Shown piece by piece: positions 1-11,093 of a stretch of 64,000 bases of DNA. The position numbers and the translations under genes are program-made. This DNA comes from Straminergon stramineum (Eukaryota > Streptophyta > Bryopsida > Hypnales > Calliergonaceae): NCBI GenBank assembly GCA_963920665.1, contig OY987269.1, positions 1,490,501-1,554,500 of the forward strand, read 5' to 3'. The notes beneath the pieces are model-generated. The model saw only the letters and a program-made list of their open reading frames with translations. It searched no databases and had not been told where the DNA came from. Positions within the stretch are counted from its first letter, which is position 1. The number at the start of each line of letters is the position of its first letter.

Positions 1-499
1 CGCACAGATTCCGGTACTTCCCAAAGCAGATACATCAACTTTCACAACTGACTTGTAAAAACGATCCAACAATGTTGAGAGAGACACAATAGAAGTAGTA
101 AAATCGAGTAGACAGACAAACGCTTCCTAAGAAGTTATGTAAATCTTATCTGCGTCTCCAAACTAGATATGGAGAACAACTAGTTGCCGGTACGTCCAAA
201 TGCATAGAGCCTGCACATGCAAACCACCAAGTCCCTTCCTCCTCAGAGACACCTGTACTTCCCAAAGCAGAGACATCAATCAGCTTTCACACTCGATTTG
301 TAACAACGATTCGACAAACTTGAGACATAATAAAATTCGTTAAATTGTGCACCTTCCGGAATAAACAAACATTTCCTACTAAGGTATGTAAACCTCGCCA
401 AGAATCTAAGTCTCCCAGCCAAGGCCTATGAAGAACACTTAGAACCGGCCCTTCACCATGCAATGCAATGCAACGCAACCAGTCCCTCCCCTCCCCTTC
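1..499 (-). repeat. Decayed tandem copies of the kinase 3' end and 3' flank
   Basis: A 13-15 bp core (TACTTCCCAAAGCA) occurs at 15, 256 and 513. At 513 it is inside the last codons of the kinase (FGKY). The two outer units (about 1-255 and 256-500, spacing 241 and 257 bp) also align along their length: both contain versions of TTACATA..CTTAGGAA and TGTGAAAG..TGAT. The outer copies keep an FGKY-like peptide but not the rest of the kinase. This looks like an old tandem duplication of the terminal coding region plus 3' flank. The window edge hides how many units exist. Confidence 0.7.
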
Positions 500-1696
500 T
501 CACGGACCCTTATACTTCCCAAAGCAAAAGCATCCATGCGGTTGAGCGCCATCGGGAATCATGCCGCCGCCTTTGGAAGTATCCAGGGCCTCCAGCATGC
601 GCACCACATCCGCCATGGAAGGTCGCTTCTCCGGGTTGGCATCCCAGCACTTGCGCATGATGTCCGCCAGTCCGTTAGGACAGCACTTGGGCATTTCCGG
701 CCTCAAGTTCTGGTGCACCACTGCCGAGGTCATGTCGGCAAACGACAAAGTCAAGTACGGCATGTCGCAGCAGTACACCTCCCACAGACAGATCCCAAAG
801 CTGTACACATCGCACTTCTTGTTGTAAGGCTTGCCATCGAGAATCTCCGGCGCCATGTAACCGGGCGTGCCAGTGTCGCCCGTCATGTCCTTGGGATTGG
901 AAGCCTCCACGCGCGCCACGCCGAAGTCGGCGATCTTGACGCGCCGCTGCTTGTCCAGCAGCATATTCTCGGTCTTCACGTCGCGATGCGCAATCTTCTG
1001 CGAGTGCAGGTACGCCAGGCCGCGCGAGACGTCCAGGGCGAGCTCCACCACCACCTTGTACGACAGCTTGCGTCGGCGGTTGCGAATGAGATAGTCCTTC
1101 AAGGTGCCCCCAGCGAGATACTCCACGACGACGCAGCACGCGTTGTTGGGCACATGGTGGAAGCCTTCGTCGCCGTCGGCCTGCGAAGGGATGCGCAAGT
1201 CGGAGTTGCCCATGGAGGCGCCGATGAACATGGTCACGTTCGGGTGGTTGAGTTTGTGCCAGACCGCGACCTCTTGGCGGAACTGATTGCGGTAGTACTG
1301 GACCTCGGACTTCTTCATCGTGTTCTCCTCGCCCCACTCCAGGAGCTTCACGGCCACGTCCTGGCCTTGATAGATGCCCTTGTGGACGGTGCCAAAGGTA
1401 CCGCGCGCTATGATGTGCTTCAAAGTAATCTCGCGAGGGTTGATCTCCCACTCTTCCGCGGGACCGGGAGACTCGGTAGAGGGGGACTCTGCGGAGGGCG
1501 CCGGACGGCTTTGTACGCGGTTCAGATGGCGCTCCAGGGCGGTGTCGATGTCCGCCAGGTTGACGAGATCGGCACGCACCATGCTCGTCTTCTTCTGCAG
1601 CGGGCCGACGCCCGTGGTCACCTTCACATTGCCTTCCGTGCGCTCTTTCGCGGGCTCGCCGGCCACGGGAGGAGGAGGCTCTGCTTTACCCTCCAT
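500..1696 (-). CDS. Raf-like MAPKKK-family protein kinase (group C, ATMRK1-like)
   Basis: Intronless, 398 aa, cytosolic serine/threonine (possibly dual-specificity) kinase. I start at the ATG at 1696 (MEGKAEPPPP); the open frame runs three codons further but begins with GTG. The N-terminal 80 residues are low-complexity and Pro/Ser/Glu-rich; the kinase domain covers about 85-375. Visible motifs: a P-loop with IARGTFGTV, the ATP-binding Lys in VAVK (about 117), a helix-C Glu in RQEVAVW (about 142), catalytic HRDVKTEN (from about 237), DFG (257-259) and APE (282-284). The stretches YCCDMPY and CCPNGLADIM and the tail KGGGMIPDG..GCFCFGKYKGP are characteristic of plant Raf-like group C kinases such as Arabidopsis ATMRK1; length fits the family. 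All catalytic residues are present, so it should be active. Substrate and pathway cannot be told from the sequence. Confidence 0.93.
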   Translation of the reverse strand: MEGKAEPPPPVAGEPAKERTEGNVKVTTGVGPLQKKTSMVRADLVNLADIDTALERHLNRVQSRPAPSAESPSTESPGPAEEWEINPREITLKHIIARGTFGTVHKGIYQGQDVAVKLLEWGEENTMKKSEVQYYRNQFRQEVAVWHKLNHPNVTMFIGASMGNSDLRIPSQADGDEGFHHVPNNACCVVVEYLAGGTLKDYLIRNRRRKLSYKVVVELALDVSRGLAYLHSQKIAHRDVKTENMLLDKQRRVKIADFGVARVEASNPKDMTGDTGTPGYMAPEILDGKPYNKKCDVYSFGICLWEVYCCDMPYLTLSFADMTSAVVHQNLRPEMPKCCPNGLADIMRKCWDANPEKRPSMADVVRMLEALDTSKGGGMIPDGAQPHGCFCFGKYKGP

Positions 1697-2600
1697 TGCT
1701 AACACGACTCAATTGCAACCCCAATCGACAGAGCTCCGGACAACAAATTTGGGTTGAATCAGAACCTAAAATTACACGAATCGACGAATCGGCTCCAGGG
1801 CACGAGTCCAACAGCCGGTCCTCAGCAAATCAAACCCGAAACGAGGAACAGGATAAGTTGGCCTTGGGCACACCAATTGCACGGGAAGCTCTAGTCGCTG
1901 ACTTAGGGTTAGAAACCAAAATTACAAACTCAATCGAAACGATGAGCTGAACACCAATCCAGGGAATAAGAGATCTGCGATGCGTTATGGAACCCTCAAA
2001 AGGATGAACGATCTCCGAAACTGAAGACGACGTTACGCTTAGTTCACGTTCGCGGCGAACATCCCCCAAACACAATCATTGACGTCACGACACTTCCTGC
2101 AAAATCGTCGAAGAGGGTTTCGTTAGGGTATTGCCACCTTTCACCAACGACAGAGTCCTAGAATCTGAAGAAGACTAAAAGAACCCACCACACCACCGCG
2201 ACACAATTCCTCTTCTTCGTCTTCTTCATCGAGATCGCATCACTCTTCGAACCCAATTCCATCGCCACTCCAAATCAGCCCGCTCTCCGGACCCCAATCA
2301 ACCGGAACCCACATCCCTAAGGACCCTAGCCGCAATATTAATCCCAACCCCACCCAGTACTCACCTGCACCAAGCAGTGGCAGCGGGAATTCGTGTCCAA
2401 TAGTCGCAACCCTTGCTGCGAATCCCCCCGACGCGGTGCGCCACTCATCCTGCCGTCGGACTACGAGGTAAGGCTATTTCCACCAAGCGAAGGTCCAACT
2501 CCAACAAGCTTGGACCGTTAAGAAATCGGGCTGCGTGAAATCAGGGTGTCTCTCTCTCTGTCAGTTAGTCAGTCAGTCAAGTCCGTCCGTCAGTCCCTCA
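1697..2600 (-). promoter_or_regulatory. Upstream region / 5' leader of the kinase
   Basis: There is no convincing ORF here. It has moderate GC and many CTTCTTCTTC-like tracts (about 2210-2230), as expected of plant 5' leaders or promoters. Just upstream of the ATG, read on the minus strand, is a possible acceptor (GTGTTAG), so an intron in the 5' UTR is possible. A (TC)n plus GTCAGTCAGT/GTCCGTCC simple-sequence tract sits at about 2549-2600. Confidence 0.4.
2080..2087. promoter_or_regulatory. TGACGTCA palindrome (bZIP/CRE-type site)
   Basis: Perfect 8-bp TGACGTCA about 385 bp upstream of the kinase ATG. It is the consensus for TGA/CREB-type bZIP factors. Its use is inferred from position only. 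Confidence 0.35.
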
Positions 2601-3060
2601 CTCGTAAGCTGAAGACACATTGAAGGAGCGAAGGAAGTCCGCTTCAAGCCGGCAAACAAGGGCAGCATCTCCGTCGGAAAAGCACAAGCCAACATCGCCT
2701 AGGATGAATCTCAAGACTTGCTTCAGTTGCGTTGCAGCAAGCTCACCAGCGTCTGCAGGAGCGGCACGTCGGAACAGTCCTCCACCTCATCAGTCGGAGT
2801 CCGGAGCTGCATCGCCTGTTGTAAACTTATGCGTCCTCTTCCGCTGCGGCAAGTGCTGACAACACCCCAGGCACGGGCGCAACGCAAGCACCTCCATGAC
2901 CGGTGGCTGACCTTCGTGCTCCAGAGTCCGGACAAGACAAGGAAGACACCACCGGCAAAACCGCCAGCTGCCGGCTGTAGGCACGGGCGGGACCGGAACG
3001 AACGGGACCCGTTGACCGGTTCGCTCCTACCGTTATTGATGTATTGGGGTGGCTGACTGC
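2600..3060. other. GC-rich stretch with no recognised gene
   Basis: GC-rich and open in several overlapping frames (up to 112 aa on plus; a 170-aa minus frame runs on into the neighbouring repeat), but no frame shows a family I know or a convincing start. It could be an unspliced leader or exon of a divergent transcript. A CCACGTGG G-box lies at its edge (3060-3067). Confidence 0.3.
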
Positions 3061-3390
3061 CACGTGGAATTGCGTCCAGGTAACTAACCCCTTGATGACT
3101 GAGGAGGGATTTGGACATATTCAAGCTGGATATGGTAACTAAGGTAAGCACACTAAATAGAGAAATTAAGTTGCCCCACACAAATTTCTTGACATTTGAC
3201 ACTATACTATACAAATATTTTTTCTTATTGTACAAGAATGCACTACTTTTGAATTAGGTATCGTTGTATTTGGGACTCCTAAACATGCATGTGTACAAAT
3301 GGAAATATCTATAGAATTATTTGTTGAGTTTGATGGCTTGTAAAGTAACTTTCTCAAGGTAAGGCAACCTAATTTCAGTAATTAGTGCAA
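3050..3390 (-). repeat. Dispersed repeat, copy 1 (with matching reading frame)
   Basis: On the minus strand this stretch reads, with stops, a peptide aligned to one in the plus-strand copy at 62485-62815: shared blocks include KYLY, VW.NLIS.FSV and PPQY, preceded by a block ending in FYRY..LYT. A third, shorter copy is at 63407-63595. The family is not recognised. It is either a decayed coding repeat or a noncoding repeat that happens to stay open. Confidence 0.6.
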
Positions 3391-4480
3391 GGGTTTCAGA
3401 ACAGGTTTAAGGATAATTTGTGGAAATGCTATACCTAAGTGTAAGAAGAGCTATTTTTGTGGCAAGAAATTACTTTTTAAAAAACACGCAATTAAATTTG
3501 GAAAAAAATGAGATATTTTGAATTAACTTTTTTCTTAGCAATGTAAAAGTTTCCACCCTCTAGAAAATTAAGGAAATCATTTAATGACTATTTTTTCTCT
3601 TTTGGAATTGTTAGAATTGCTAAGTGATACTATGAGAGTTTTTCACCACAATAGCAAAAAATCCCCCTAGAGTTGGCTGATGAGGAGTGAATGTGCCCCT
3701 AACCTAGTTGCCTTGTATGCAATGCACTCCTATGATTTTTTTGGGTTAATTTTTTATTAAATGACTCTAGGCAAAAAGGGGCAACACCCGAAATCATCCA
3801 ATTTTGTGTCCTAAAATCTTCAAATCATACTAAAATGTGTTTGAAGAAGTTACAACAATCCCCTAGATCAAAATACCTCCTAAATTGGCACTTAGGGCAC
3901 CAAAATGGTCTACAAGGAGTTCTCAAAGAGAATTATGGCACAACCACAACTCACAAAAGACAACCAAATTCACATGCATTTCTCCAATTCTTTTATGTTC
4001 ATTTTCAAATACTTCCAAATCTCGTCAATCAATTAAATTGGGCAACACCCTTGGGATTCATGGACAAACATGCAAAATGAACCAAGTCGATCACCTTAAC
4101 TCCCTCATGGTTTTACGGTTCATGCAACATTACTTTCACACATTTTTTGCACCCATTTCATTTCATTTGGAGACAACCATCATGTATTCATTGTCCTACA
4201 TATATATTGAACCAAGGCACTCACATACACCTAGTTCATGCAACCACCAAGGAAGTGCTTCATGCAAGAGTCAAATGCAACAACACCATCAATTCCCAAT
4301 TTCCAAGTGATTGTGTTTATCAACACAACACAATTGAATTCCAAGTGCTTGTGTTTCACCCTAATGCTGGAATCTTGGCTATGGTGAAATTTTGGCTATG
4401 CCCTAAGTCTTGTGCATTGTTTTTCAGGGCACCTTTCTTCATCACCTTTATTTTCTTCCCTGCTAATTTCTAAATTCCTT
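3390..4480. other. AT-rich intergenic DNA
   Basis: No gene or RNA seen. Short frames such as 3885-4310 show no recognisable domain and have AT-rich composition like noncoding DNA nearby. Confidence 0.5.
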
Positions 4481-5230
4481 CAAGTTTGACCAGCCCACGG
4501 GACATGTGCATGCAAAGAAAACCCTAAAAAATCTCCCTGGAAGAAATCATTTGCAAACCCCAATCAGCTTCATCCCTGGGCTCTTCCGAGATTTGGCTCT
4601 CGACCTTCCTGTTGCAACAGGAATCAGCTCGTGTCGATCCTTCCCGTGAACTTGAATCCGCGCCTAGTTCGCCTTGTTCGGATGCCGTCTCGCTCGTGAA
4701 TTTCGGCGCTGTACGGTCAAGCAAAGGTTTGGGGAGTTGAATCTTGCCGATTTCTATGACCCCGCCGTCTCCTTGGTTCCGGCACTTGCTTGGTCGTTCG
4801 GCTACTGCGGTGATTTTCACCCCTGGTGCCTCGATCGTCCTTCTTGCTGATGGATTAATTGGTGGATCGTGATTCGGTCGCCTGCCGGATTGGGGTCTGG
4901 ACGTACTCTGGATTCCACGGCGTCGGGATGCCTTCACCTCGCTATGTTGTTGCTTTGTTGCTTTAATTTGTTGCTTTTGCAGTTGGTGATGTTTGGTTTT
5001 GTCGGTTTGATGCAGCTCCTTCGCCGCGCCCAGATCTTGCTTGTCTTGAGTCTTGGAATTTGCCTCGATGCCCCTGACGTGAAACCTCGAGCTGCTGTCG
5101 TGCAAGAAATCTCGCACCAACTGCGGTTGTAGGGTTGATCCGCTCCTGCTGAAGCTGCCCCTGCTCCTCCAATTCCCGATCTGGAATTCAGGCTGACTTC
5201 GCTGGCCATGGAATCCCTCATTAGCTCCTT
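4480..5230. other. Isolated GC-rich island, no clear gene
   Basis: A GC-rich block inside AT-rich DNA, starting near AAAACCCTAAAAAA (telo-box-like, about 4518) and ending near 5230. The longest frame is 198 aa on minus (5120 to 4524), basic and Gln/Lys/Arg-rich, with no family I recognise. Pyrimidine-rich content resembles a leader or LTR-type sequence, but no primer-binding site or reverse transcriptase is visible. It may be a retroelement leader, a lncRNA or a 5' UTR exon. Confidence 0.3.
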
Positions 5231-7364
5231 CTTAACCCCTAAATGCCCAAGGCCTGTTTTGAGTTTTTTGGTATTTACTCTCAATTGAAGAAAATGCCAC
5301 CATTTTGATAAGTTGTATCAATTTTTTTTTAATTGTAACCATACAAATTCAAATTAGACATGTTAGAGATCACATAGGAAAAGAAAACACAACAATATCA
5401 CTTATGGAGTGAAAGATTATAATGTTTGACCATGAGGGTGTTAAAATTGCAAAAGTGATGTGAGGCCTTTCAATCCTCTTTTCACAAGTCAAATCTAAAA
5501 ATTTGGTGACCAAAAAAATATGAGGTTAGAGGGCCTAACATGCATGACCCCAGTCAATTTATAGCTTCTCAAAATCTACTCGACAATTTTCTTAAATGAA
5601 TTTTGAACATGATTATTTCTCCAAGATCTAATGTATTTGGGGCTCATTTTCAAGACCCCTTGACACTATGGATAGTCAAGATTGCAATGGGTACCCTTGC
5701 ACGGAATCTTGAATAGAAAAATCACTATCATGCATTTTCGAAATCAAATTTTTGATGCTGAAACTAGACTTCAAAAAGAACTTCCCAAAAATACAAACTA
5801 CTAAAAATAGCAGATTGGTTAGGTTTTATTTAACTTCAAAGTTTTGCAAACACCAAATTTTGGTGCCTCTAGCATTTAGTGGTTAAAACAACTTGTCCTT
5901 TGAATAGTTTGATTTGAGTAGGGACATATTATCTAATTATTAACACTATATTATAGTTTATATTGTCAAAGTGTAAAAATTGCATCACCACACTAGCCTG
6001 GCACAATTTGTATTCCAACCTATTGTATTAGTGGAAATAATCAAATTTTTATTTATATTTGAAAAAATATGAGAAAAAAATCAGCATTTGGAATAACATA
6101 TATTATTTGACAAATTTTAATTATTTTTTCAAAATTTTCAAGAACATTGTAGATATAAGGACTAAAGGGCAAAAAAGTAGAAAAATACATAAGAATTCTT
6201 CTCAAAAAAGGTGATGGAAATTGATTGATAATTAGAGAAGATACAAGACATGGATTTAAAACATTAATTCTCAAATTATTATTCTTCTTTCAACAATTCT
6301 TATAAAGAGCCTAAGTAAGTTGTAATTTGTCTAGTGTTGTGGGAGAAGAAATTAGCATCACCTAAAAAATTAATTACCACAAAACTTTGTTTTGGTGGAA
6401 ATTGGAACAATACAATAATCTTCAACTTTCACTACCAATAATATAAAATAAGATGTCATTGATAAATTAGAGCCACATTCACTATTTGAACAAATCAATG
6501 TAATTTGTATCTTACATCTAGAAAAGATCAAAGGTAGGTTGATGGGATTACACATTGTAGTTCAAAGCAATATGACATCATTTGATTTAGAGATTAGAGT
6601 CTCAAGCTTTCTATTATTTAGTCTACTTCTTAGATGATAGTTTAGGAATACTTTTGATACTAAAGGAAGGTTTTGGATTTAAATGTGCAATGGACTACAT
6701 TACTCTAAATGTTAATAAACTGAATTGATAGTAGAGATAGGATGACTTACCTTGTGTGTAACATAAGGTATTCTGCTCATAAACTATGTGTTTAAGGACT
6801 GGTCAGCTTTTTCGATGGTTCTTTGATGCACAAAAATATTTTTCCTTATTTTTCACTTGAAGAAAAATTGATGTGGAATCTAACCCATATTGGTTTCATA
6901 GTTTTTGGAGCATTTTTGAATTACTTATGAATTTCTAAAGAATTATACCATAGGTATCTATTTCTTGATCATAGGCCTTACAAAACCCACACATGCGTAG
7001 TCCGAAAAAAGATATGGCTTCACCAGAAACACACACTGTAGCATGTAGAAAGTAATACACAGGGTTCCGAAATGCGACCACTACTAAACTAAACTTCTAG
7101 AGGGCCAAGGCCTATTTTTTGACTAAAATCACTTAAAATCGTCATTTTTGCTGCGATCTTTCAAGAAAGAAAAATAATTAAAATTAAAAAATGCAACCTT
7201 AGGATCTTGTGCTATACTTGTGTGAAATCATGTGGTAAAATTTTTATCAAGTTTGACCATAGAAATTGAAAAAATTAGCATTCGAAGTTGTGGGGGAATT
7301 TTTTTGGAATACAAGTAAACATTTCAGAAATGAACCCACCTTCGCACTTCTTCCATCCACTTTA
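5231..7364. other. AT-rich intergenic DNA
   Basis: No gene recognised. A lone TTAACCCCTAAA-type half-end at about 5232 matches the terminal repeat of the TTAA elements elsewhere in the window; I see no partner end. Confidence 0.45.
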
Positions 7365-7747
7365 GTAGAACCGCCCATGACCAACCACTTAAGGAATCTG
7401 TGCATGCTTCGGAGCTGTTCCAGGCAATTTTAATTTACAGCCCTGTGGACAGATAGAAATCATGGGCATTGCCAAAGTTTCGTAATTTTTTTCTTCAAAA
7501 TAAAATTGTTATGAATTTTAGAAGCCAAAAGTTGACCTGCTCCCATCCCCAATATATAGATTCTTCCATCACTGCTCATCTAGAGACTAACTGGGCTCGC
7601 AAATCGAAGCATATCTGTCATTATAGTAATGGCTACAAGATGGTTGGAAACTGAAAATTTAATGATTATCTGTCAGTCCTCTCTCTATTGAATTTCCCAT
7701 TGCCTATGTCTTGACCATGGGTTCTGGCTGGTAATGGGCGGTTCTAC
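7365..7747. mobile_element. 383-bp MITE, copy 1
   Basis: Bounded by inverted repeats GTAGAACCGCCCAT...ATGGGCGGTTCTAC. The same 383-bp element occurs in opposite orientation at 63596-63978, identical in length and very similar in sequence. No coding capacity. No clear target-site duplication. Confidence 0.85.
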
Positions 7748-9424
7748 CATATCAAAGTATAAATGAACATTTCACAAATTTTAAACCACTCTGACAACAT
7801 TGACAAAACATTCAATGCTTCACACATATTCATTTTACATCTTGTTAAGCTAGACCAGCCTATTACCACCCTGATTCGCAATCTGAGTATATTAGGACCA
7901 ACTCCATGAGGGGCACATATTTTTCAGAGGTGTGCGTATGTTTCACGAATCAAACCTAAGTGGAATTATAATTTTCCTATAAAAATTGTAATTTCTATGA
8001 ATTTTTAAAGTGGTCTGCCCTAAATTACAAATCCGCCACTAGACTAGAGTCATAAATGTTCTATCCTCAACCTATAACCGCCATTACATTTACCTATTAA
8101 CACCGGAGTTTCGACCAATCAAAGGCACACGTTACCAAAGTTGAAATTAATGCACTGAAATTGTCAGTGCAGTGAATGGACTTAGGAAGATTTTAAAGTG
8201 GTGATGGGGCCAAAACTAGGATGGCGGTTAAAGGAAGATGACGGAAATGGGCTGGTCTACCTTAATGTCCATTTCAGAACCTGGCTAGGGACAGTCTTCA
8301 GAAGATGCACGAAATTCGAGCAGACTATCATAGCTATCCCTGTTTCGATACTTTTGACCCTCAGGTTTGAAAATTCATGGACACCTCACATTTCACGAAT
8401 TACGAAATTTTGAAAAGTCATTTTTCTTCTATTTTGAAGGTGGCGACGGCACAGGGCACACTATGATCATGGTCATTACTTGACCTTATCAAATTTAAAT
8501 AGAAGTGTAATAATTTTCTTGATATAGGCGCAAACAGTAGTTCACAGCAGCGATCCCAAAACTGGCTAAATTGCGCTCAGTTGCTACTTAATTTCACGCC
8601 TGAAGTGTTAAATTCAAAATAATCTTCCAAAAATGAACATTTTGCTAATTTCCCTGAACCCGTTCTGGGATCACTGGTTCACAGAAGCTAAGTCTGCAGT
8701 GATTCTGAGAAAGTTCGCAAAATACATGGTCACTGCGAAACCGAGGCATCTTTCGTTTAAGGGATGTAGAATTCATCGCAGGATGCACAAAACGAAGAGC
8801 TCCGATAATTAAATTTCATGTCGAAGAAATCATTGTATACTGGTCTATCCAGATAGACTGCATAGAAGATTCTTATCCTACACAGGTACTGAGTCTACTG
8901 TACCACTCTGCCAGGCAGGTTGTGGTCAGTTGAAGCTTTAATTGAGCACAGCGAAACACAGCGCAGTAACTCAATGCCCAATGCACTGTAACTAAATAAA
9001 ATTGTGAGATAAATTTAACTTCCATACAGCTCCAACATCCGCATCACTACAATTGCAGATGTCGAAACATCTATATATTTCTCTTCTGGCAGCCATGGTC
9101 GGAGGTCAGAACAGTTCGAATAAGATTGAACCAACCTGCTTCGAAATCTAACCTCCCCTTCCTCCAGCTTTGCTTGCTTCTATATTTTCCCGCGGATCCA
9201 ATCACCAAGATATCTGTTATCAATAAGGTTCAAATGACGACGGTATACATGGATAGGTTCCAGCTACTTGTACAATGTTCTACAGTTTCGTTAGGGGATA
9301 TATCAGTCCATAAATTACAGCTGCAACATACGTGCCAGGAATTATCCTGGGCGGTGATATATGAATGCCCAATCAATTAAGACCAGAGTCCAAGATCACA
9401 ACCTATGGATGACAAATAGGAAGT
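7748..9424. other. Intergenic DNA and 3' flank of the RRM gene
   Basis: No gene recognised. The part nearest 9424 should hold the 3' UTR of the RRM gene on the minus strand. Composition is less AT-rich than in the large repeat blocks. Confidence 0.4.
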
Positions 9425-10773
9425 TCACAAGAGATCGTCATAAGCTACGATAGCTCTTCCTCTGTATTCGTTCATGGCTTCCATTGCAGAGGTCTTGTCC
9501 GTAGATGCGAGCACTGCATTGGCCTTGGCGGCTGCTGCAGCTGTGGCAGCCGCCAATACAGACGGCTTCACTACACCTTTGCGTGACCTGTGACCATGTA
9601 ACAAGTCCTTCCCAGGAGATACAACAAAGCCTCCGATTCCCTTTTTCCATTCTGGGAGAGAACCAAGTGCCCATGACACGTAAACCTGCACAGACGGTGA
9701 AACTATTCAATCCTCTGGACAGAAAAGGGCAAAGTAGACAGAACACAGTCGGGAAAACATAGAGCATGTCTGAGAAGTTACTATCAGATGACACCCAGTA
9801 AAAGAGATGCTGTCAGCGAAACTTCCATGTCACTGTTGGCCTCCCATGAATCAGACTAGCATTGTTGTGCAAGGCTGGGATTAAGAAGGCCACTGACTAC
9901 AGATGAATTGAAATTATTAGTAGGAAAAAGCAGGCCGAATCAGTCACTGTACATATCTGTAAAGTTACTATCAGATGACACCCAGTAAAGAGAGGTGCTG
10001 TCAGCGAAACTTCCAATTAACTGTAGGCCTCCCATGAATCAGACAAGCATTTCTGTGCAAGGCTGGGATTAAAAAGAGGCCTCCTGGAATCCGTGCTCGT
10101 ACAGCGAGATGATTCTAAAGATATGATTGAAACAAAAGTATCCAGTTCTCGACAAATCTGTCAGAGAATTTGCTGAAATCAAACATCATACCCAAACCCT
10201 GGGTCCTAAACCCTCACTTCTCCAGTCAATAAGAATTCAGAGCTCCCATTGAAAAAGCAAAGTTCTCACCTGCTTGCCGTTTATCAACTCAATGCCATCG
10301 GGATTTTGCCCTGTAGCAATGGCCGTCTCCGCAGCCTCCCTCTTTTCGAAAGTCACAAACCCGTAGCAATGATTCTCTTTGATTTTCGAGCTCACGACAC
10401 TTCCGAACTTGCAGAATAACCCCGTGAGCTGCTCCGCCGTGGTGTCGGGATCCAAGTCCCCAACGAAGATCGTGCTAGCCTGCTTCGCCTTCTCCTCGAT
10501 CCGCTTCTTCTTCCGATCCGTGCTGGCCAGACTATCGTAACTGGAGCTCGGATTGTTTCCACGCTCCCTCGACTCCCGATTCCGACTCCCTCCACGATGC
10601 TGATGCCCTCGTCGGGGCTCCCTCTCTCTGTCGCGCCTCCTTTCCCCGTCGTCACCGCTGTCCCTCCGCGGCCGCTCCGATTCGTCCCTGTCCCTGTCCC
10701 GCCGCTTCCTTTCTCCGTGCCTCGGCGGCTCTCGCTCCTCCACGACGCCGTCTTGCCTCTCGTGGCCCTCCAT
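9425..10773 (-). CDS. Arg-rich single-RRM RNA-binding protein
   Basis: Two exons: 10773-10270 (168 codons) and 9685-9425; the intron is 10269-9686 with GTGAG donor and GTGCAG acceptor; product 254 aa. Residues 1-100 are very rich in Arg, Asp and Glu (RDRDRD, ERRRDRERE), like SR-type splicing proteins. An RRM covers about 101-174, with RNP2 IFVGDL (102-107) and RNP1 CYGFVTF (136-142); it is completed across the splice (..INGKQ|VYVSWA..). The C-terminus has an Ala-rich stretch (about 214-230) and ends AYDDLL. I start at the ATG at 10773; the frame runs two codons further but begins with GTG. Nuclear RNA processing is inferred from the family. I cannot name an orthologue. Confidence 0.85.
9764..9885 (-). 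ncRNA. Candidate intronic H/ACA snoRNA, copy 1
   Basis: In the intron of the RRM gene, sense strand. Two hairpins are possible: TCCCA...TGGGA with inner GCA/TGC, then AAGTT...AACTT with inner GCATC/GGTGT, followed by ACA and three more bases. The H-box between the hairpins does not match ANANNA cleanly, and in this copy the ACA is about 4 nt further from the pocket than usual. It duplicates the copy at 9955-10072. Confidence 0.3.
9955..10072 (-). ncRNA. Candidate intronic H/ACA snoRNA, copy 2
   Basis: Tandem duplicate (187-bp offset) of 9764-9885 in the same intron. 3' hairpin: AAGTT, open pocket, GCACC loop GGTGT, open pocket, AACTT, then T-ACA-GAT, placing ACA three bases before the end and 17 nt from the upper stem, close to the H/ACA rule of 14-16. 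GCATC in copy 1 versus GCACC here keeps pairing. The 5' hairpin is weaker and the H-box imperfect. Confidence 0.35.
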
Positions 10774-10865
10774 TGTCACAAAACACGCAGCTGCAGCAGA
10801 TCTTCGAAGACAAAATCCCCGTAACCTAAGAGAACGGACAAAGATCTGGGCTCACACGAGCAAGC

Positions 10866-10933
10866 TAGGGTTTGCAGCGGGTTGGAAATGGGTCCGATGG
10901 GGGCATTATAAGTAGGGAATTGAGGGCTGGGCC
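10866..10933 (-). promoter_or_regulatory. Telo-box-like AAACCCTA and site II (GGCCCA) motifs
   Basis: TAGGGTTT on plus at 10866-10873 (AAACCCTA on the transcribed strand) and TGGGCC at 10928-10933 lie 93-160 bp upstream of the RRM gene ATG. This pairing is typical of plant genes for translation and RNA processing. Confidence 0.45.
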
Positions 10934-11093
10934 TCGGTAGTGGCGATGGCGGCGAGGTGAGCGAGGCGGCCAGGGTTCCACTGGCACACTCCTCCGACAC
11001 GGTTACCGTTGGCGGAGGTTCCAGGACCGACGGAAAAACGACCCTCCCTGTCCCATTCAAACTTCTGACCTAATCGCCTCGACCCTAACTTAA

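Noticed and set aside
458..1702. 414-aa plus-strand ORF and several other frames over the kinase
   Set aside because: Shadow frames of the GC-rich kinase gene; the minus frame has all kinase motifs.
2723..3235. 170-aa minus ORF as a gene
   Set aside because: Half of it is a dispersed repeat whose neighbouring frame has stops; kept as repeat only.
9776..10080. Box C/D snoRNA in the intron repeat
   Set aside because: CTGA is present but no proper RTGATGA C box pairs with it; the H/ACA reading fits better.
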